Below are positions 33,323-42,577 of a DNA stretch of 64,000 bases, one piece after another. The notes under the pieces are model-generated. The model had not been told where the DNA came from. It worked only from the letters and a program-made list of their open reading frames with translations, and made no database searches. Both the position numbers and the translations under genes were made by a program. Origin of the DNA: Pseudomonas sp. ATCC PTA-122608 (GTDB taxonomy: Bacteria > Pseudomonadota > Gammaproteobacteria > Pseudomonadales > Pseudomonadaceae); contig NZ_LPNO01000006.1 in NCBI RefSeq assembly GCF_001952855.1, positions 11,388 through 75,387 of the forward strand, written 5' to 3'. Positions within the stretch are counted from its first letter, which is position 1. Each line of letters begins with the position of its first letter.

Positions 33323-34585
33323 ATGCCTTCTCCTCTTCTTGCACAACGCCGGGTACTGGCCGCCACCAGCCTGAGTTATGTGTTGGTGATACTCGACACC
33401 TCCATCGTCAATGTCGCCCTGGAACGCATCGCAACCACGTTGCACACCGGCATCAGCGGGCTGCAATGGGTGGTCAGCGCCTATACCTTGAGCTTTGCCA
33501 GCCTGTTGCTCAGTGGCGGCGCGCTGGGGGATCGCTTCGGCGCCCGCCGCCTTTATCTGGTGGGGTTGCTGTTGTTTACCCTGGCCTCGTTGCTGTGTGG
33601 TGTGTCCGGGGACTGGATGACCCTGGTGGCAGCGCGGGTGTTGCAAGGCGTGGGGGCGGCGCTGTTGGTGCCCAGTTCGCTGGCGCTGATCAACCAGGCG
33701 TTTGTCAACGACGCGGCCGGACGCGCGACGGCCATCGGGGTGTGGGCGGGTTGCGGCGGTATTGCGATGGCGGCCGGGCCGCTGGTGGGCGGCGTGCTGA
33801 TCGAGCTGTTTGGCTGGCGCAGTATTTTCCTCGCCAACCTGCCGCTGGGGCTGATTGCGATTGCCTTGAGTGCCCGCCTCAACGCCAGTGAGCGCTCGCC
33901 AAGGGCGCTGGACCTGCGCGGTCAGTTGAGCGCGATCCTGGCACTGGCAACGTTGATCGGCGTGCTGATCGAAGGCCCGGTGCGCGGTTGGTCTTCCACG
34001 CCGATCCTGTTGGCCAGCCTGCTGAGCGTTGTGGCCTGGATCGCCTTCCTGCGGATTGAAACCCGCCAGGCGCAGCCGATGCTGCCGCTCAAGTTGTTCG
34101 CCAACCCGGTGTTCAGCGCCTGTGTCGCGGTGTCGCTGATATCGGCGCTGATGCTCTACGGTCTGGTGTTTCTGCTGAGCCTGTATTTCCAACGAGTACT
34201 GGGCTACTCCCCGTTATGGACGGGCCTGGCGTTTCTGCCGCTGACCGCGCTGGTGAGCCTGGGCAGCCTGGTCGCCAGCCGTCTGGTCCGAGCCTGGGGC
34301 AGCGAACGGTTGATTGGCGTCGCGTTGCTTTTATACCTGGCGGGTTTCGGCCCGATGTTGCTCTACGGCCCCACCACATCCTACCTGTGGATCGCCCTGC
34401 CGATGCCGGTGATCGGCCTCGCCGCCGGGTTGATCACCCCCGCCGCCACCAGTGCCTTGATGGGCGCCGTGGACAAGCACCGCGCGGGCATTACCGCCGG
34501 TACCCTCAACGCCGCCCGACAGGTGGGCGCGGCGCTGGGGGTGGCGCTTTTCGGCGGCCTGTTGACGGGCCACTTGTGGGCGTAA
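33323..34585 (+). CDS. MFS drug/efflux transporter, DHA-type
   Basis: A 420-residue inner-membrane transporter. Motif A appears as GGALGDRFGARRLYLVG and the antiporter motif C as AACGGIAMAAGPLVGGVLIELFGWRSIF. The N-terminal helix has the DTSIVNVALERI sequence typical of the DHA2 (EmrB-like) branch, but the length is short for 14 helices and fits 12 to 13. It is divergent from the ArsR gene with 127 bp between, suggesting repression by that regulator. The substrate is unknown. Confidence 0.87.
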   Translation: MPSPLLAQRRVLAATSLSYVLVILDTSIVNVALERIATTLHTGISGLQWVVSAYTLSFASLLLSGGALGDRFGARRLYLVGLLLFTLASLLCGVSGDWMTLVAARVLQGVGAALLVPSSLALINQAFVNDAAGRATAIGVWAGCGGIAMAAGPLVGGVLIELFGWRSIFLANLPLGLIAIALSARLNASERSPRALDLRGQLSAILALATLIGVLIEGPVRGWSSTPILLASLLSVVAWIAFLRIETRQAQPMLPLKLFANPVFSACVAVSLISALMLYGLVFLLSLYFQRVLGYSPLWTGLAFLPLTALVSLGSLVASRLVRAWGSERLIGVALLLYLAGFGPMLLYGPTTSYLWIALPMPVIGLAAGLITPAATSALMGAVDKHRAGITAGTLNAARQVGAALGVALFGGLLTGHLWA

Positions 34586-34663
34586 TGCGTCTAGCCCTTG
34601 CCACGCGGGGCGTTGATGGGTGAATCTCTAGTCACGTTTTGCAACCATTCCAGGGGTAGCGAC

Positions 34664-36289
34664 ATGACCACCGACAACCTGCTCGCCCAGCTGTTTCCCA
34701 CTGCCGCCGAGATTCCCGAGCAATTCCGGCTCGCGGCGCCCATTGAACAACGTGATTACCTGGTCGGCGGCCAGTTGCATGTGTGGAACGGCCCCTTGGC
34801 CGAAGTGCGCAGCCCGGTGCAGTTGCGCGGCGCCGACGGCGACACGCCGGTCATCATCGGCAGCACACCGCTGCTGGACGCCGACACGGCCTTGACCGCC
34901 CTCGACGCCGCCGTGGCCGCCTACGACCGTGGCCAGGGCGCGTGGCCGACCATGCGCGTGGTGGATCGCATCCAGCATGTCGAAGCGTTTTTGCGGCGCA
35001 TGCGTGAACAGCGCGATGCGGTGGTCAAGCTGCTGATGTGGGAGATCGGCAAGAACCTCAAGGACTCGCAGAAAGAGTTCGACCGCACCTGCGACTACAT
35101 CACCGACACCATCAATGCCCTCAAGGAACTCGACCGCCGCTCCAGCCGCTTCGAGCTGGAACAGGACACCCTCGGGCAAATCCGCCGGGTGCCGCTGGGA
35201 GTGGCGCTGTGCATGGGGCCTTACAACTACCCGCTGAACGAGACCTTCACCACGTTGATCCCGGCGCTGATCATGGGCAACACCGTGGTGTTCAAGCCGG
35301 CCAAGCTCGGCGTGCTGCTGATTCGCCCGTTGCTGGAGGCGTTCCGCGACAGCTTCCCGGCCGGCGTGATCAACGTGATCTACGGCAGCGGCCGCGAGAC
35401 GGTCAGCGCGCTTATGGCCAGCGGCAAGATCGATATCTTTGCGTTTATCGGCACCAACAAGGCCGCCAGTGACTTGAAGAAACTGCACCCGAAACCGCAC
35501 CGCCTACGCGCGGCGTTGGGCCTGGATGCGAAGAATCCCGGGATCGTGCTGCCTCAGGTCGACCTGGACAATGCGGTCAGCGAAGCGGTTACCGGTTCGC
35601 TCTCTTTCAATGGCCAGCGTTGCACCGCGTTGAAGATCCTGTTTGTGCATGAAGATGTGGTCGACAGCTTTATCGAGAAATTCAACCGCAAGCTGGCGAC
35701 CCTCAAGCCTGGTATGCCGTGGGAAGACGGCGTGTCGCTGACGCCGCTGCCCGAGCAGGGCAAGGTCGATTACCTCGGCGGCCTGGTCACCGACGCACTG
35801 GCCCACGGCGCCAAGGTGGTGAACGAAAATGGCGGCGCCAGCCGTGGCTCGTTTTTCTATCCGGCAGTGCTGTACCCGGTGAACCCGCAGATGCGCGTGT
35901 ACCACGAGGAGCAGTTCGGCCCGGTGGTGCCGATCGTGCCTTACCGCGACCTTGAGACGGTGATCGACTACGTGCTGGAATCGGACTTCGGCCAGCAACT
36001 GAGTATCTTTGGCACCGACGCGGGTGAAGTCGGACGCCTGGTGGACGCGTTCGCCAATCAGGTGGGCCGGATCAATATCAATGCCCAGTGCCAGCGCGGG
36101 CCGGACAGCTTCCCGTTCAACGGGCGCAAGAACTCGGCCGAGGGTACGCTGTCGGTACATGATGCGTTGCGGGTGTTTTCGATCCGTACGCTGGTGGCGA
36201 CCAAGTTCCAGGCGAGCAATAAGGAACTGGTGAGCGATATCCTGCAGGAGCGCACGTCGAGCTTCTTGACCACTGACTATATTTTCTGA
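34664..36289 (+). CDS. gapN: NADP-dependent glyceraldehyde-3-phosphate dehydrogenase, ALDH superfamily
   Basis: A 541-residue aldehyde dehydrogenase; ATG 34664 follows AGGGGTAG. The family core is intact: MGPYNYPLNETFTTLIPAL (Asn of the oxyanion hole), FKPAKLGVLL (cofactor Lys), FIGTNKAASDL, FNGQRCTALKILF with the catalytic Cys, and YHEEQFGPVVPIVPY with the general-base region. The long N-terminal extension and the GQRCTALK block match the non-phosphorylating GapN-type enzymes of pseudomonads, which oxidise glyceraldehyde 3-phosphate to 3-phosphoglycerate with NADP. It appears monocistronic. Substrate is by family assignment. Confidence 0.8.
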   Translation: MTTDNLLAQLFPTAAEIPEQFRLAAPIEQRDYLVGGQLHVWNGPLAEVRSPVQLRGADGDTPVIIGSTPLLDADTALTALDAAVAAYDRGQGAWPTMRVVDRIQHVEAFLRRMREQRDAVVKLLMWEIGKNLKDSQKEFDRTCDYITDTINALKELDRRSSRFELEQDTLGQIRRVPLGVALCMGPYNYPLNETFTTLIPALIMGNTVVFKPAKLGVLLIRPLLEAFRDSFPAGVINVIYGSGRETVSALMASGKIDIFAFIGTNKAASDLKKLHPKPHRLRAALGLDAKNPGIVLPQVDLDNAVSEAVTGSLSFNGQRCTALKILFVHEDVVDSFIEKFNRKLATLKPGMPWEDGVSLTPLPEQGKVDYLGGLVTDALAHGAKVVNENGGASRGSFFYPAVLYPVNPQMRVYHEEQFGPVVPIVPYRDLETVIDYVLESDFGQQLSIFGTDAGEVGRLVDAFANQVGRININAQCQRGPDSFPFNGRKNSAEGTLSVHDALRVFSIRTLVATKFQASNKELVSDILQERTSSFLTTDYIF

Positions 36290-36308
36290 GCCCAACACCG
36301 ATCTAAAA

Positions 36309-36402
36309 ATGTGGGAGCGGGCTTGCTCGCGAAGGCGGTGGTTCAGTCGCCGGATGTATTGACTGACACGCCGCCTTCGCGAGCAAGCCCGCTCCCACAT
36401 TT
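36309..36402. repeat. REPIN
   Basis: ATGTGGGAGCGGGCTTGCTC with a perfectly opposed GAGCAAGCCCGCTCCCACAT surrounds a 50-bp interior. It lies 20 bp after the gapN stop. Confidence 0.88.
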
Positions 36403-36443
36403 GGACCGTGTGAATCCTTATTGACGAGGCCACATCCAGATTG

Positions 36444-37511
36444 ATGAACCTGCACTTGCCCCTCTTCGCGCGCCGCTTGCTGCGCCCTCTGCTGGACCCG
36501 TATCGGCGCTACCGTCACGCCAAATTGATCCATGCGGTACGGGTTTCCATTGGGTTGCTCGCGACGATCCTGCTCACCACCGGCATCAATCTGCCCCACG
36601 GTGAGTGGGCCTCGGTGACGATGTTGATCGTGATCGGCGGCTTGCAGCACCACGGCAATATCGGCAAAAAAGCCGTCGAACGCGCCTACGGGACGTTGAT
36701 CGGTGCCAGCGTCGGTTTGCTGCTGGTGGTGCAGGAGACGTACCTGGGCCAGCCGCTGTTGACCTATTTGCTGATGTCGGTGGTGTGCGGGTTCTTTTCC
36801 TATCACGCCATCGGCAAGGGTGGGTACATTGCGTTGTTGTCGGCAATCACCGTGTTTATCGTCGCCGGCCATGGCGACAATCCGTTGTCGGACGGGTTGT
36901 GGCGCACCGTCGACATTCTGATCGGCATCGTGCTGGCCCTGGCGTTTTCCTTCGCACTGCCGCTGTATGCGGTGTATTCCTGGCGCTACAACCTGGCCAG
37001 TGCCTTGCGCGATTGCGCAGCGATTTATAGCCGGATCATCAGCGGCCAGTCGGTCACCGATGATGAGCACCTCAAGCTGCTGAATCGACTGAATGCGGCG
37101 ATGCTGCAATTGCGCTCGTTGATGCCGTCGGTGTCCAAGGAAGTGCGGATTTCCATGACCGAGCTGGACACCCTGCAGCGGCATTTGCGGATGTGCATCA
37201 GCACCCTGGAGATTCTCGGCAACACCCGGCCCGATCCGCGGGACAAGGAAGCCCTGGCGCGGATGCAGGTGGGGTTGAAGGCCGAGCATCGGCAGATTCG
37301 GGTGCAGTTGATCGGCATGGCGCGGGCGCTGCAATCCGGGGCGACCGACCGGCTGGAACGGCCGAGTAATACGCCGACCCACGAGCAGACCTTTGAAGTG
37401 CCGGTGGTCAACGCCCTGGATGGTTACCGGTTATTGACCCTGCAACTGGCGGCCAATATTGATGGCATGCGCCAGCGGCTGGCTAAAACCGCCAGCCATT
37501 GGAAAATCTGA
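36444..37511 (+). CDS. FUSC-family inner-membrane protein (YccS/AaeB-like exporter)
   Basis: A 355-residue membrane protein; ATG 36444 is taken over the TTG three bases earlier. About six helices lie between residues 30 and 190, containing the fusaric-acid-resistance pattern (LPHGEWASVTMLIVIGGLQHHGNIGKKAVERAYGTLIGASVGLLL). A soluble helical cytoplasmic part follows. This is a half-size FUSC protein, compared with about 650-700 residues for AaeB. It probably extrudes aromatic acids or similar compounds; no partner adaptor is encoded beside it. Confidence 0.84.
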   Translation: MNLHLPLFARRLLRPLLDPYRRYRHAKLIHAVRVSIGLLATILLTTGINLPHGEWASVTMLIVIGGLQHHGNIGKKAVERAYGTLIGASVGLLLVVQETYLGQPLLTYLLMSVVCGFFSYHAIGKGGYIALLSAITVFIVAGHGDNPLSDGLWRTVDILIGIVLALAFSFALPLYAVYSWRYNLASALRDCAAIYSRIISGQSVTDDEHLKLLNRLNAAMLQLRSLMPSVSKEVRISMTELDTLQRHLRMCISTLEILGNTRPDPRDKEALARMQVGLKAEHRQIRVQLIGMARALQSGATDRLERPSNTPTHEQTFEVPVVNALDGYRLLTLQLAANIDGMRQRLAKTASHWKI

Positions 37512-38375
37512 TCAGCCCCGGTGCAGCGCCTGTACCAACAGTTGCTGCAATGCCTGCAACCGGGGCTCGGGGCCGTGCTCGGCAAAGCGCAACACGTTCG
37601 CCACTTCGGGCAACGGCATCTGCTGGTCGAAGGGGCGATGCACTTCCACACGCTTGTCGAGGTGGTCGCTGCTGAGCAGGCCGACGCCCAGCCCGGCGGC
37701 GATGGCCGATACCACGCCTTCCACCGACCCGCACTCCACCACCACCTGCCAACGAATCCCCACTGCACTCAGGCGTTCCTGCGCCAGTTGCCGGTAAAAG
37801 CAGCCGGGGCCGAAGGTGATCAGCCGCACGCAAGAATCAGCGGTGTACTGCCAGCCGGGCCGGGCGCACCAGTGCACCTGTTCGGTCCACAGCAATTGAT
37901 CCCGCGCTTCGATACGCGGGATGAAATCCTGGTGCAGCGCCAGGTCCAGCTCACGGTCCACCAGGGCCTGGCGCAGTACGTGGCTCTGTTCCACTACGAT
38001 CCGCACATCCAGCTGGCGGTGCTGCCGAGAAAACTGGCCGAGCAAGTTCGACAATTCGGCCATCGGCACCTGTTCGGTGGCGCCCAGGCGGATGGAGCCT
38101 TGCAATTGCACTGGGTTGAAATGCGCCAATGCTGCGTCATGGGCTTCAAGGATGCGCCGGGCATGAATCAACAACTGCGCGCCGTCGTCACTGGCCACCA
38201 AGCGCTGGCCGTCGCGCTGGATCAGCGGTCGCTCAAGCTGTTTCTCCAGGCGCTTGATCTTCCAGCTGACCGCCGACTGGCTGAGGTTCAGGCGCTCGGC
38301 TGCACGGGTAACGCTGCCGGTTTCGACCACGGTTTGCAGGGCACGCAGCACATCGATGGGCAGTCGCTGGTTCAT
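37512..38375 (-). CDS. LysR-type transcriptional regulator
   Basis: A 287-residue LysR regulator; ATG 38375 is preferred to a GTG three codons earlier. The N-terminal winged helix is typical (VLRALQTVVETGSVTRAAERLNLSQSAVSWKIKRLEKQLERPLIQRDGQRL), and the substrate-binding domain starts near residue 90. It is divergent from an alpha/beta hydrolase gene. A 12-bp inverted repeat (11 of 12 matching) in the gap is a likely binding site. It converges with the FUSC gene, whose stop abuts its own. Confidence 0.9.
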   Translation of the reverse strand: MNQRLPIDVLRALQTVVETGSVTRAAERLNLSQSAVSWKIKRLEKQLERPLIQRDGQRLVASDDGAQLLIHARRILEAHDAALAHFNPVQLQGSIRLGATEQVPMAELSNLLGQFSRQHRQLDVRIVVEQSHVLRQALVDRELDLALHQDFIPRIEARDQLLWTEQVHWCARPGWQYTADSCVRLITFGPGCFYRQLAQERLSAVGIRWQVVVECGSVEGVVSAIAAGLGVGLLSSDHLDKRVEVHRPFDQQMPLPEVANVLRFAEHGPEPRLQALQQLLVQALHRG

Positions 38376-38381
38376 GATCAA

Positions 38382-38428
38382 CACCTATGACAAAAACAGG
38401 ATTGCTAGAGAGTAAGTTGTCATTGGTG
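38382..38428. promoter_or_regulatory. Inverted repeat, likely LysR-type binding site
   Basis: CACCTATGACAA (38382-38393) and TTGTCATTGGTG (38417-38428) are inverted copies with one mismatch and 23 bp between. They lie just upstream of the LysR gene start and 54 bp before the hydrolase gene. Confidence 0.5.
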
Positions 38429-38481
38429 TCATGACCAGCTGCGCTTTAGGGTAACGCCTTTATTTACCGCGAGGATTTGCC

Positions 38482-39327
38482 ATGACTGCCCTGCTTAACG
38501 AAACCGCTCTGATCAACGGTTGGCGCATTGCCACTGGCCGCCATGGCGAGGGGCTGCCGGTGCTGTTGCTGCACGGCACGCCCGCCCACTCCATCATCTG
38601 GCGCAAGGTGGTGCCACGCCTGACTGCCGCCGGCATGCAGGTCCACCTGTTCGACATGTTGGGTTTTGGCGCTTCGGAGCGTCCACTCCAGGGGGATACG
38701 TCGGTGGCTGTGCAAAGCCGCTTGATTGGCGATTTGCTGGACCACTGGGGGCTCGAGCGTGTGCACCTGGTGGGCCATGACATCGGCGGCGTCAACGCGC
38801 TGCTGTTTGCCCTTGACCATCCACAGCGGGTGCACTCATTGACGGTTGCCGACGCGCCCAGCTATGACTCGTGGCCATCACCCACCTGGCGCGGGATTCA
38901 TCAGCGATTTGCCGAACATGCGCGCATGGCGCCGGATGAACACCGCACGTTGATGATCCGACAACTGGCCATGGCCGTGTCCGACAAGAGCGTGATGCAG
39001 GGCGCGCTGCTGGAGGAATACCTGGCGCCGATCAGTGGCGTTATCGGCCAGCCGGCGTTCTACCAGCATCAGGTGGCGCATTACGACTCGCGGTATACCG
39101 CCGATTTCGCTGAGCGCCTGCCGGGCATGGATTTGCCGGTGCAGATTTTGTGGGGCGCTGAAGATGAATGGCAGCCGCTGGTTTATGCACATCGCTTGCA
39201 ACAGGACATTCGTGGGGCAGAGCTGCACGTGGTGGAGAACGCCGGGCACTTTCTGATGGAGGATGCGCCTGAACGGGTGAGCAAGTACCTTTTGGACTTT
39301 ATTGGCCGGGCTCACTGTCAACGCTGA
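38482..39327 (+). CDS. Alpha/beta hydrolase, haloalkane-dehalogenase-like
   Basis: A 281-residue alpha/beta hydrolase. The oxyanion HGTP motif (about residues 31-34) is present, and the nucleophile elbow GHDIGG carries Asp instead of Ser, as in dehalogenases and epoxide hydrolases. The acid lies in ILWGAEDEW and the His in ENAGHFLMEDAPE. With an Asp nucleophile the likely reactions are C-halogen or epoxide hydrolysis, or a haloacetate-type activity. Divergent transcription from the LysR gene suggests substrate-induced control. Confidence 0.85.
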   Translation: MTALLNETALINGWRIATGRHGEGLPVLLLHGTPAHSIIWRKVVPRLTAAGMQVHLFDMLGFGASERPLQGDTSVAVQSRLIGDLLDHWGLERVHLVGHDIGGVNALLFALDHPQRVHSLTVADAPSYDSWPSPTWRGIHQRFAEHARMAPDEHRTLMIRQLAMAVSDKSVMQGALLEEYLAPISGVIGQPAFYQHQVAHYDSRYTADFAERLPGMDLPVQILWGAEDEWQPLVYAHRLQQDIRGAELHVVENAGHFLMEDAPERVSKYLLDFIGRAHCQR

Positions 39328-39451
39328 CAGCCATTTGTCGGGTTTACACAAGCTATTAGACTTCACACTTTCTCTTACATATTTTTCACGTTTTATTCAC
39401 ATCCAGAGACGTAGGGTAAAGCCTCATCCGTTACAAACGTTGCACATCAAG

Positions 39452-39478
39452 GCCCGCCGCCCCAGCGGGCTTTTTTTT
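39452..39478 (+). terminator. Rho-independent terminator
   Basis: GCCCGC (39452-39457) pairs with GCGGGC (39465-39470) and is followed by eight T. It should end transcripts from the hydrolase gene 125 bp upstream. Confidence 0.85.
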
Positions 39479-39557
39479 GCCCGGGAGTTGAGTGTTCGCA
39501 AGGATGTGTACAGGTGGGATCAAGCAAGCCGGCTCATTGCGAGCCGGCCTTGATGTG

Positions 39558-40310
39558 TCAGCGAGCAACCTTGTTGACAGGCGACGACGCTTGCTCACGA
39601 ATCGCACGCTGAGTGTCGAGCACCCGCGCCAGGGCCGTTTCAGCTTCGGGGCTTTGCTGCGGCACGCGAATCGCAGCCGACACCAGGGTGATCAGCTTAG
39701 CCATCACCTCGGCGTCCGTCGCCGGCCGCCCCAGGCTCATGGAATTCATCAGCAAACGCAGCTCGGTACCGGCCATTACCCCGGAGATTGCCTTGAGGGC
39801 AAATTGCAGGCGCACCCCCAACTCATTACGCGGCAAGTCCGGCAAGGCCAGGGCGAATGCTTCAAAGAAGCGTTGGAACACCGGCTGGTAATGCACCTTG
39901 AGGTATTCCTGGATAAACGGCGACGTGTCGCTGTAAACCCGTCCCAGGAAGCGGATGAATGAACGCCCTTCCCCACTGGCCGGATCGCTGCGCTCCAGGC
40001 CCATGGCCGGCGCGAACAGCACGCCGAGCAAAGTGTCGCAATCCAGCGGGCCGTCGGATTCGGCTTCGCACCTTGCCAGCAACTCCAGGCGCTGCTCGTT
40101 GAGCGGCTCCAGGCGCTGCATCAGCAGGGTTTTCATCAGGGAATCCTTGTCCCCGAAGTGGTAGTTCACCGCAGCGAGATTGACCTGAGCCCTCTCGGTA
40201 ATCTGCCGCAACAAAACAGCGTCATAGCCGTACTTGATGAAAAGAGCCTCTGTCGCATCCAGCAATCGAGTCTTGGTAACGTTTGGAGCGCTGAGTTTCT
40301 TCGCGACCAT
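39558..40310 (-). CDS. TetR-family regulator
   Basis: A 250-residue TetR protein beginning at ATG 40310. The HTH is typical (TKTRLLDATEALFIKYGYDAVLLRQITERAQVNLAAVNYHFGDKDSLMKTLL), and the C-terminal ligand domain matches the CerR/YbiH-like TetR_C subgroup. It is divergent from the tripartite ABC exporter operon. Both promoters carry the 11-mer AAATATTGTTT, so it likely represses itself and the exporter. Confidence 0.88.
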   Translation of the reverse strand: MVAKKLSAPNVTKTRLLDATEALFIKYGYDAVLLRQITERAQVNLAAVNYHFGDKDSLMKTLLMQRLEPLNEQRLELLARCEAESDGPLDCDTLLGVLFAPAMGLERSDPASGEGRSFIRFLGRVYSDTSPFIQEYLKVHYQPVFQRFFEAFALALPDLPRNELGVRLQFALKAISGVMAGTELRLLMNSMSLGRPATDAEVMAKLITLVSAAIRVPQQSPEAETALARVLDTQRAIREQASSPVNKVAR

Positions 40311-40676
40311 AGGGGGTGGGGTTCCACTGCGGAAATATTGTTTTAAAAAATAATTTGATTTTTTATACCGGGGCCGCTGCCCGAAAGCAAGTAGTGACAC
40401 TGCGCCATACTATTCAAAGCCAACAGCGACGGGCTCGTTGAGGGTAGTCAAAGGACTTTTGAAGCGCTTGAAATGCCCCATTCAAGAATCGTTTCAAAGG
40501 GTAAAACCGCTCTATATCCATGGCTGGCGGAACAGCTGGATCGCGGTTAGTATTCAAACAATATTTTAAAAACAAGAAATAAAACCAGTCCGTGACGCGT
40601 ACCAGGCAGCTCCTGAACTTGTTACAAGGATTTTCGGGGGAAGCACGGCGCTGTCGAGGCTGCAGGCGTAGTCACG
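40311..40676. promoter_or_regulatory. Divergent tetR-exporter control region with paired AT-rich sites
   Basis: This 366-bp gap holds AAATATTGTTTT at 40333-40344, near tetR, and its inverted counterpart AAACAATATTTT at 40556-40567, near the exporter operon. Both sit in AT-rich stretches unlike the surrounding DNA. No ORF in the gap looks coding. Confidence 0.5.
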
Positions 40677-41381
40677 ATGACAGATACCCCCGCGCACCCA
40701 GGCTTCATCTCCCTGCAAGGCATCGGCAAAAGCTATCAGCTGGCCGGGCAACACCTGTCGATTCTCAACGATGTATGCCTGGCCATCGAAACCGGCGACA
40801 GCTGCGGCATTCTCGGCGCGTCCGGCTCCGGTAAAAGTACCCTGCTCAATATCCTCGGCCTGCTCGACTTGCCCGACTGTGGCCAGTACCGCTTTGCCGG
40901 CCATGACATCTTCAGCGCCAGCCCCGACCAACTGGCCGCGATCCGCAATCAGCAGATCGGTTTCGTCTTTCAAAGCTTCAACTTGCTGCCACGCCTCAGT
41001 GCGCTGGACAACGTTGCCCTGCCCCTGAGCTATCGCGGCGTATCACGCCATGACTCGGTGGAACAGGCTTTGCGCATGCTCGACCAGGTGGGCCTGGCCG
41101 ACCGTGCTCACCATCGCCCGGCCGACCTCTCCGGCGGCCAGCGCCAACGGGTCGCCATCGCGCGGGCGTTGGTCGGCAACCCGTCGGTGATCCTCGCCGA
41201 CGAACCCACCGGCAACCTCGACAGCACCACCGCCCAGGAGATCATGGACCTGCTGCTGGCGCTCAATCGCGAGCAGCAGGTGACGCTGATTATTGTCACC
41301 CACGACCCGCATATCGCCGAGCGCCTGAATCGCAAGATCCTGGTGCGCAATGGCGTGGTGCAAGAGGCCGGGCGCCTATGA
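40677..41381 (+). CDS. ABC exporter ATP-binding protein, MacB/LolD type
   Basis: A 234-residue ATPase. Walker A is GASGSGKST (about residues 45-53), the signature motif LSGGQRQRVAIARAL, and Walker B VILADEPTGNLDS, followed by the switch His in IIVTHDPHIAE. The LPLSYRGVSRHD segment is typical of the MacB/LolD/FtsE branch. It overlaps the permease gene by 4 bp. It powers the exporter encoded by the next three genes. Confidence 0.93.
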   Translation: MTDTPAHPGFISLQGIGKSYQLAGQHLSILNDVCLAIETGDSCGILGASGSGKSTLLNILGLLDLPDCGQYRFAGHDIFSASPDQLAAIRNQQIGFVFQSFNLLPRLSALDNVALPLSYRGVSRHDSVEQALRMLDQVGLADRAHHRPADLSGGQRQRVAIARALVGNPSVILADEPTGNLDSTTAQEIMDLLLALNREQQVTLIIVTHDPHIAERLNRKILVRNGVVQEAGRL

Positions 41382-42577
41382 GCCTGCGGATCGAACAAAG
41401 CCTGAGCCAGTTGCTGCACGAGGCGTTTGTCAGCCTGCGCACCCTGGGCAAGCGCTCGATCCTGGCCCTGTTGGGTATCGTCATCGGCAGTTCCTCAGTG
41501 GTGGCACTGATCAATATCGGGCACAACGCCGCCGAGGACGCGGCGATGATTTTCAAGGACATGGGCACCGACACCCTGGTGGCGCAATTTCCACCCAAAG
41601 GCGCCAGCAACGCACAGATGCCGGCCAGCCTCGACCTGGAAGCCGTGCGCCGCAGCGTTCCCGGCATCGCCCATATCGCCTCGGTCTCGCTGTTCAGCGG
41701 GCCAGTGGTGTTCCATGGCCGCACCTTCAACGCAAGCTTTGTTGGCACGACGCCAGACTTGAAGGACGCGATGCGCCTATCCCTGCGCGACGGGCGTTTC
41801 CTGTCGAGTTTCGATGCGGGCGAAACCTATGTGGTGATCGGTGACCAGATCGTCCAGGCCTTGAGCGCGCCCGGCGACCCGCTGCAACTGGGCGACCGGG
41901 TGCGCATCAACGATTACCTGTTCCTGGTGGTGGGGATTCTGCACAGCCAGCCCCGGGCGATGCTGATCCCGGTACAGGCCAACGAATCGCTGTTCTTGCC
42001 CGCCCCGGGCATGCGCCGGATCTATGCCAGCCCGCAAGTCGGCAATGTGATTATCCGCGCCACCCCCGGCCAGGATATGGAACGTGTTGCCCAAGAGGCG
42101 ACCGTGGCGCTAAGCAATCAACTCACCGATCACGATGTCGACATCCAGGTGCCCCAGCAAATGATCGACGGCATGACCCGGCAAAGCCGCACCTTCGCCT
42201 ACCTGCTGCTGGCGCTGGGCGCGATATCCCTGGTGGGCGGCGGCGTCGGGGTGATGAACGTGATGCTGATGAACGTCTCGGAACGACGCCGGGAAATCGG
42301 GATTCGCATGGCCCTCGGCGCGCGCCAACGAGACATTCGCAACCTGTTCCTGCTGGAGGCCGTGACGTTGACTGCCGTGGGGGCACTGTGCGGCGCGGTG
42401 CTGGGCATGACCGCCGCGTATCTGTATGCCTGGCTGTCCGGCTGGCAGTTTTCCCTGGCGGTGGCCGCGCTGCCGCTGGGGGTGGGCAGTACGTTGCTGG
42501 TAGGTCTGTTTTTCGGGATCTACCCGGCAGTCTCCGCCTCGCGGCTGCAGCCGGTGGAGGCCCTGCGCGATGAATAA
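41378..42577 (+). CDS. ABC exporter permease, MacB-type
   Basis: A 399-residue FtsX/MacB-fold permease. One helix lies near residue 30 (ILALLGIVIGSSSVVALINIG), then a large periplasmic domain (about 50-270). Three C-terminal helices follow with the FtsX signature (VGGGVGVMNVMLMNVSERRREIGIRMALGARQRDI). ATPase and permease are separate proteins here, unlike the fused MacB of E. coli. Overlaps of 4 and 8 bp link it to its neighbours. Confidence 0.92.
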   Translation: MSLRIEQSLSQLLHEAFVSLRTLGKRSILALLGIVIGSSSVVALINIGHNAAEDAAMIFKDMGTDTLVAQFPPKGASNAQMPASLDLEAVRRSVPGIAHIASVSLFSGPVVFHGRTFNASFVGTTPDLKDAMRLSLRDGRFLSSFDAGETYVVIGDQIVQALSAPGDPLQLGDRVRINDYLFLVVGILHSQPRAMLIPVQANESLFLPAPGMRRIYASPQVGNVIIRATPGQDMERVAQEATVALSNQLTDHDVDIQVPQQMIDGMTRQSRTFAYLLLALGAISLVGGGVGVMNVMLMNVSERRREIGIRMALGARQRDIRNLFLLEAVTLTAVGALCGAVLGMTAAYLYAWLSGWQFSLAVAALPLGVGSTLLVGLFFGIYPAVSASRLQPVEALRDE

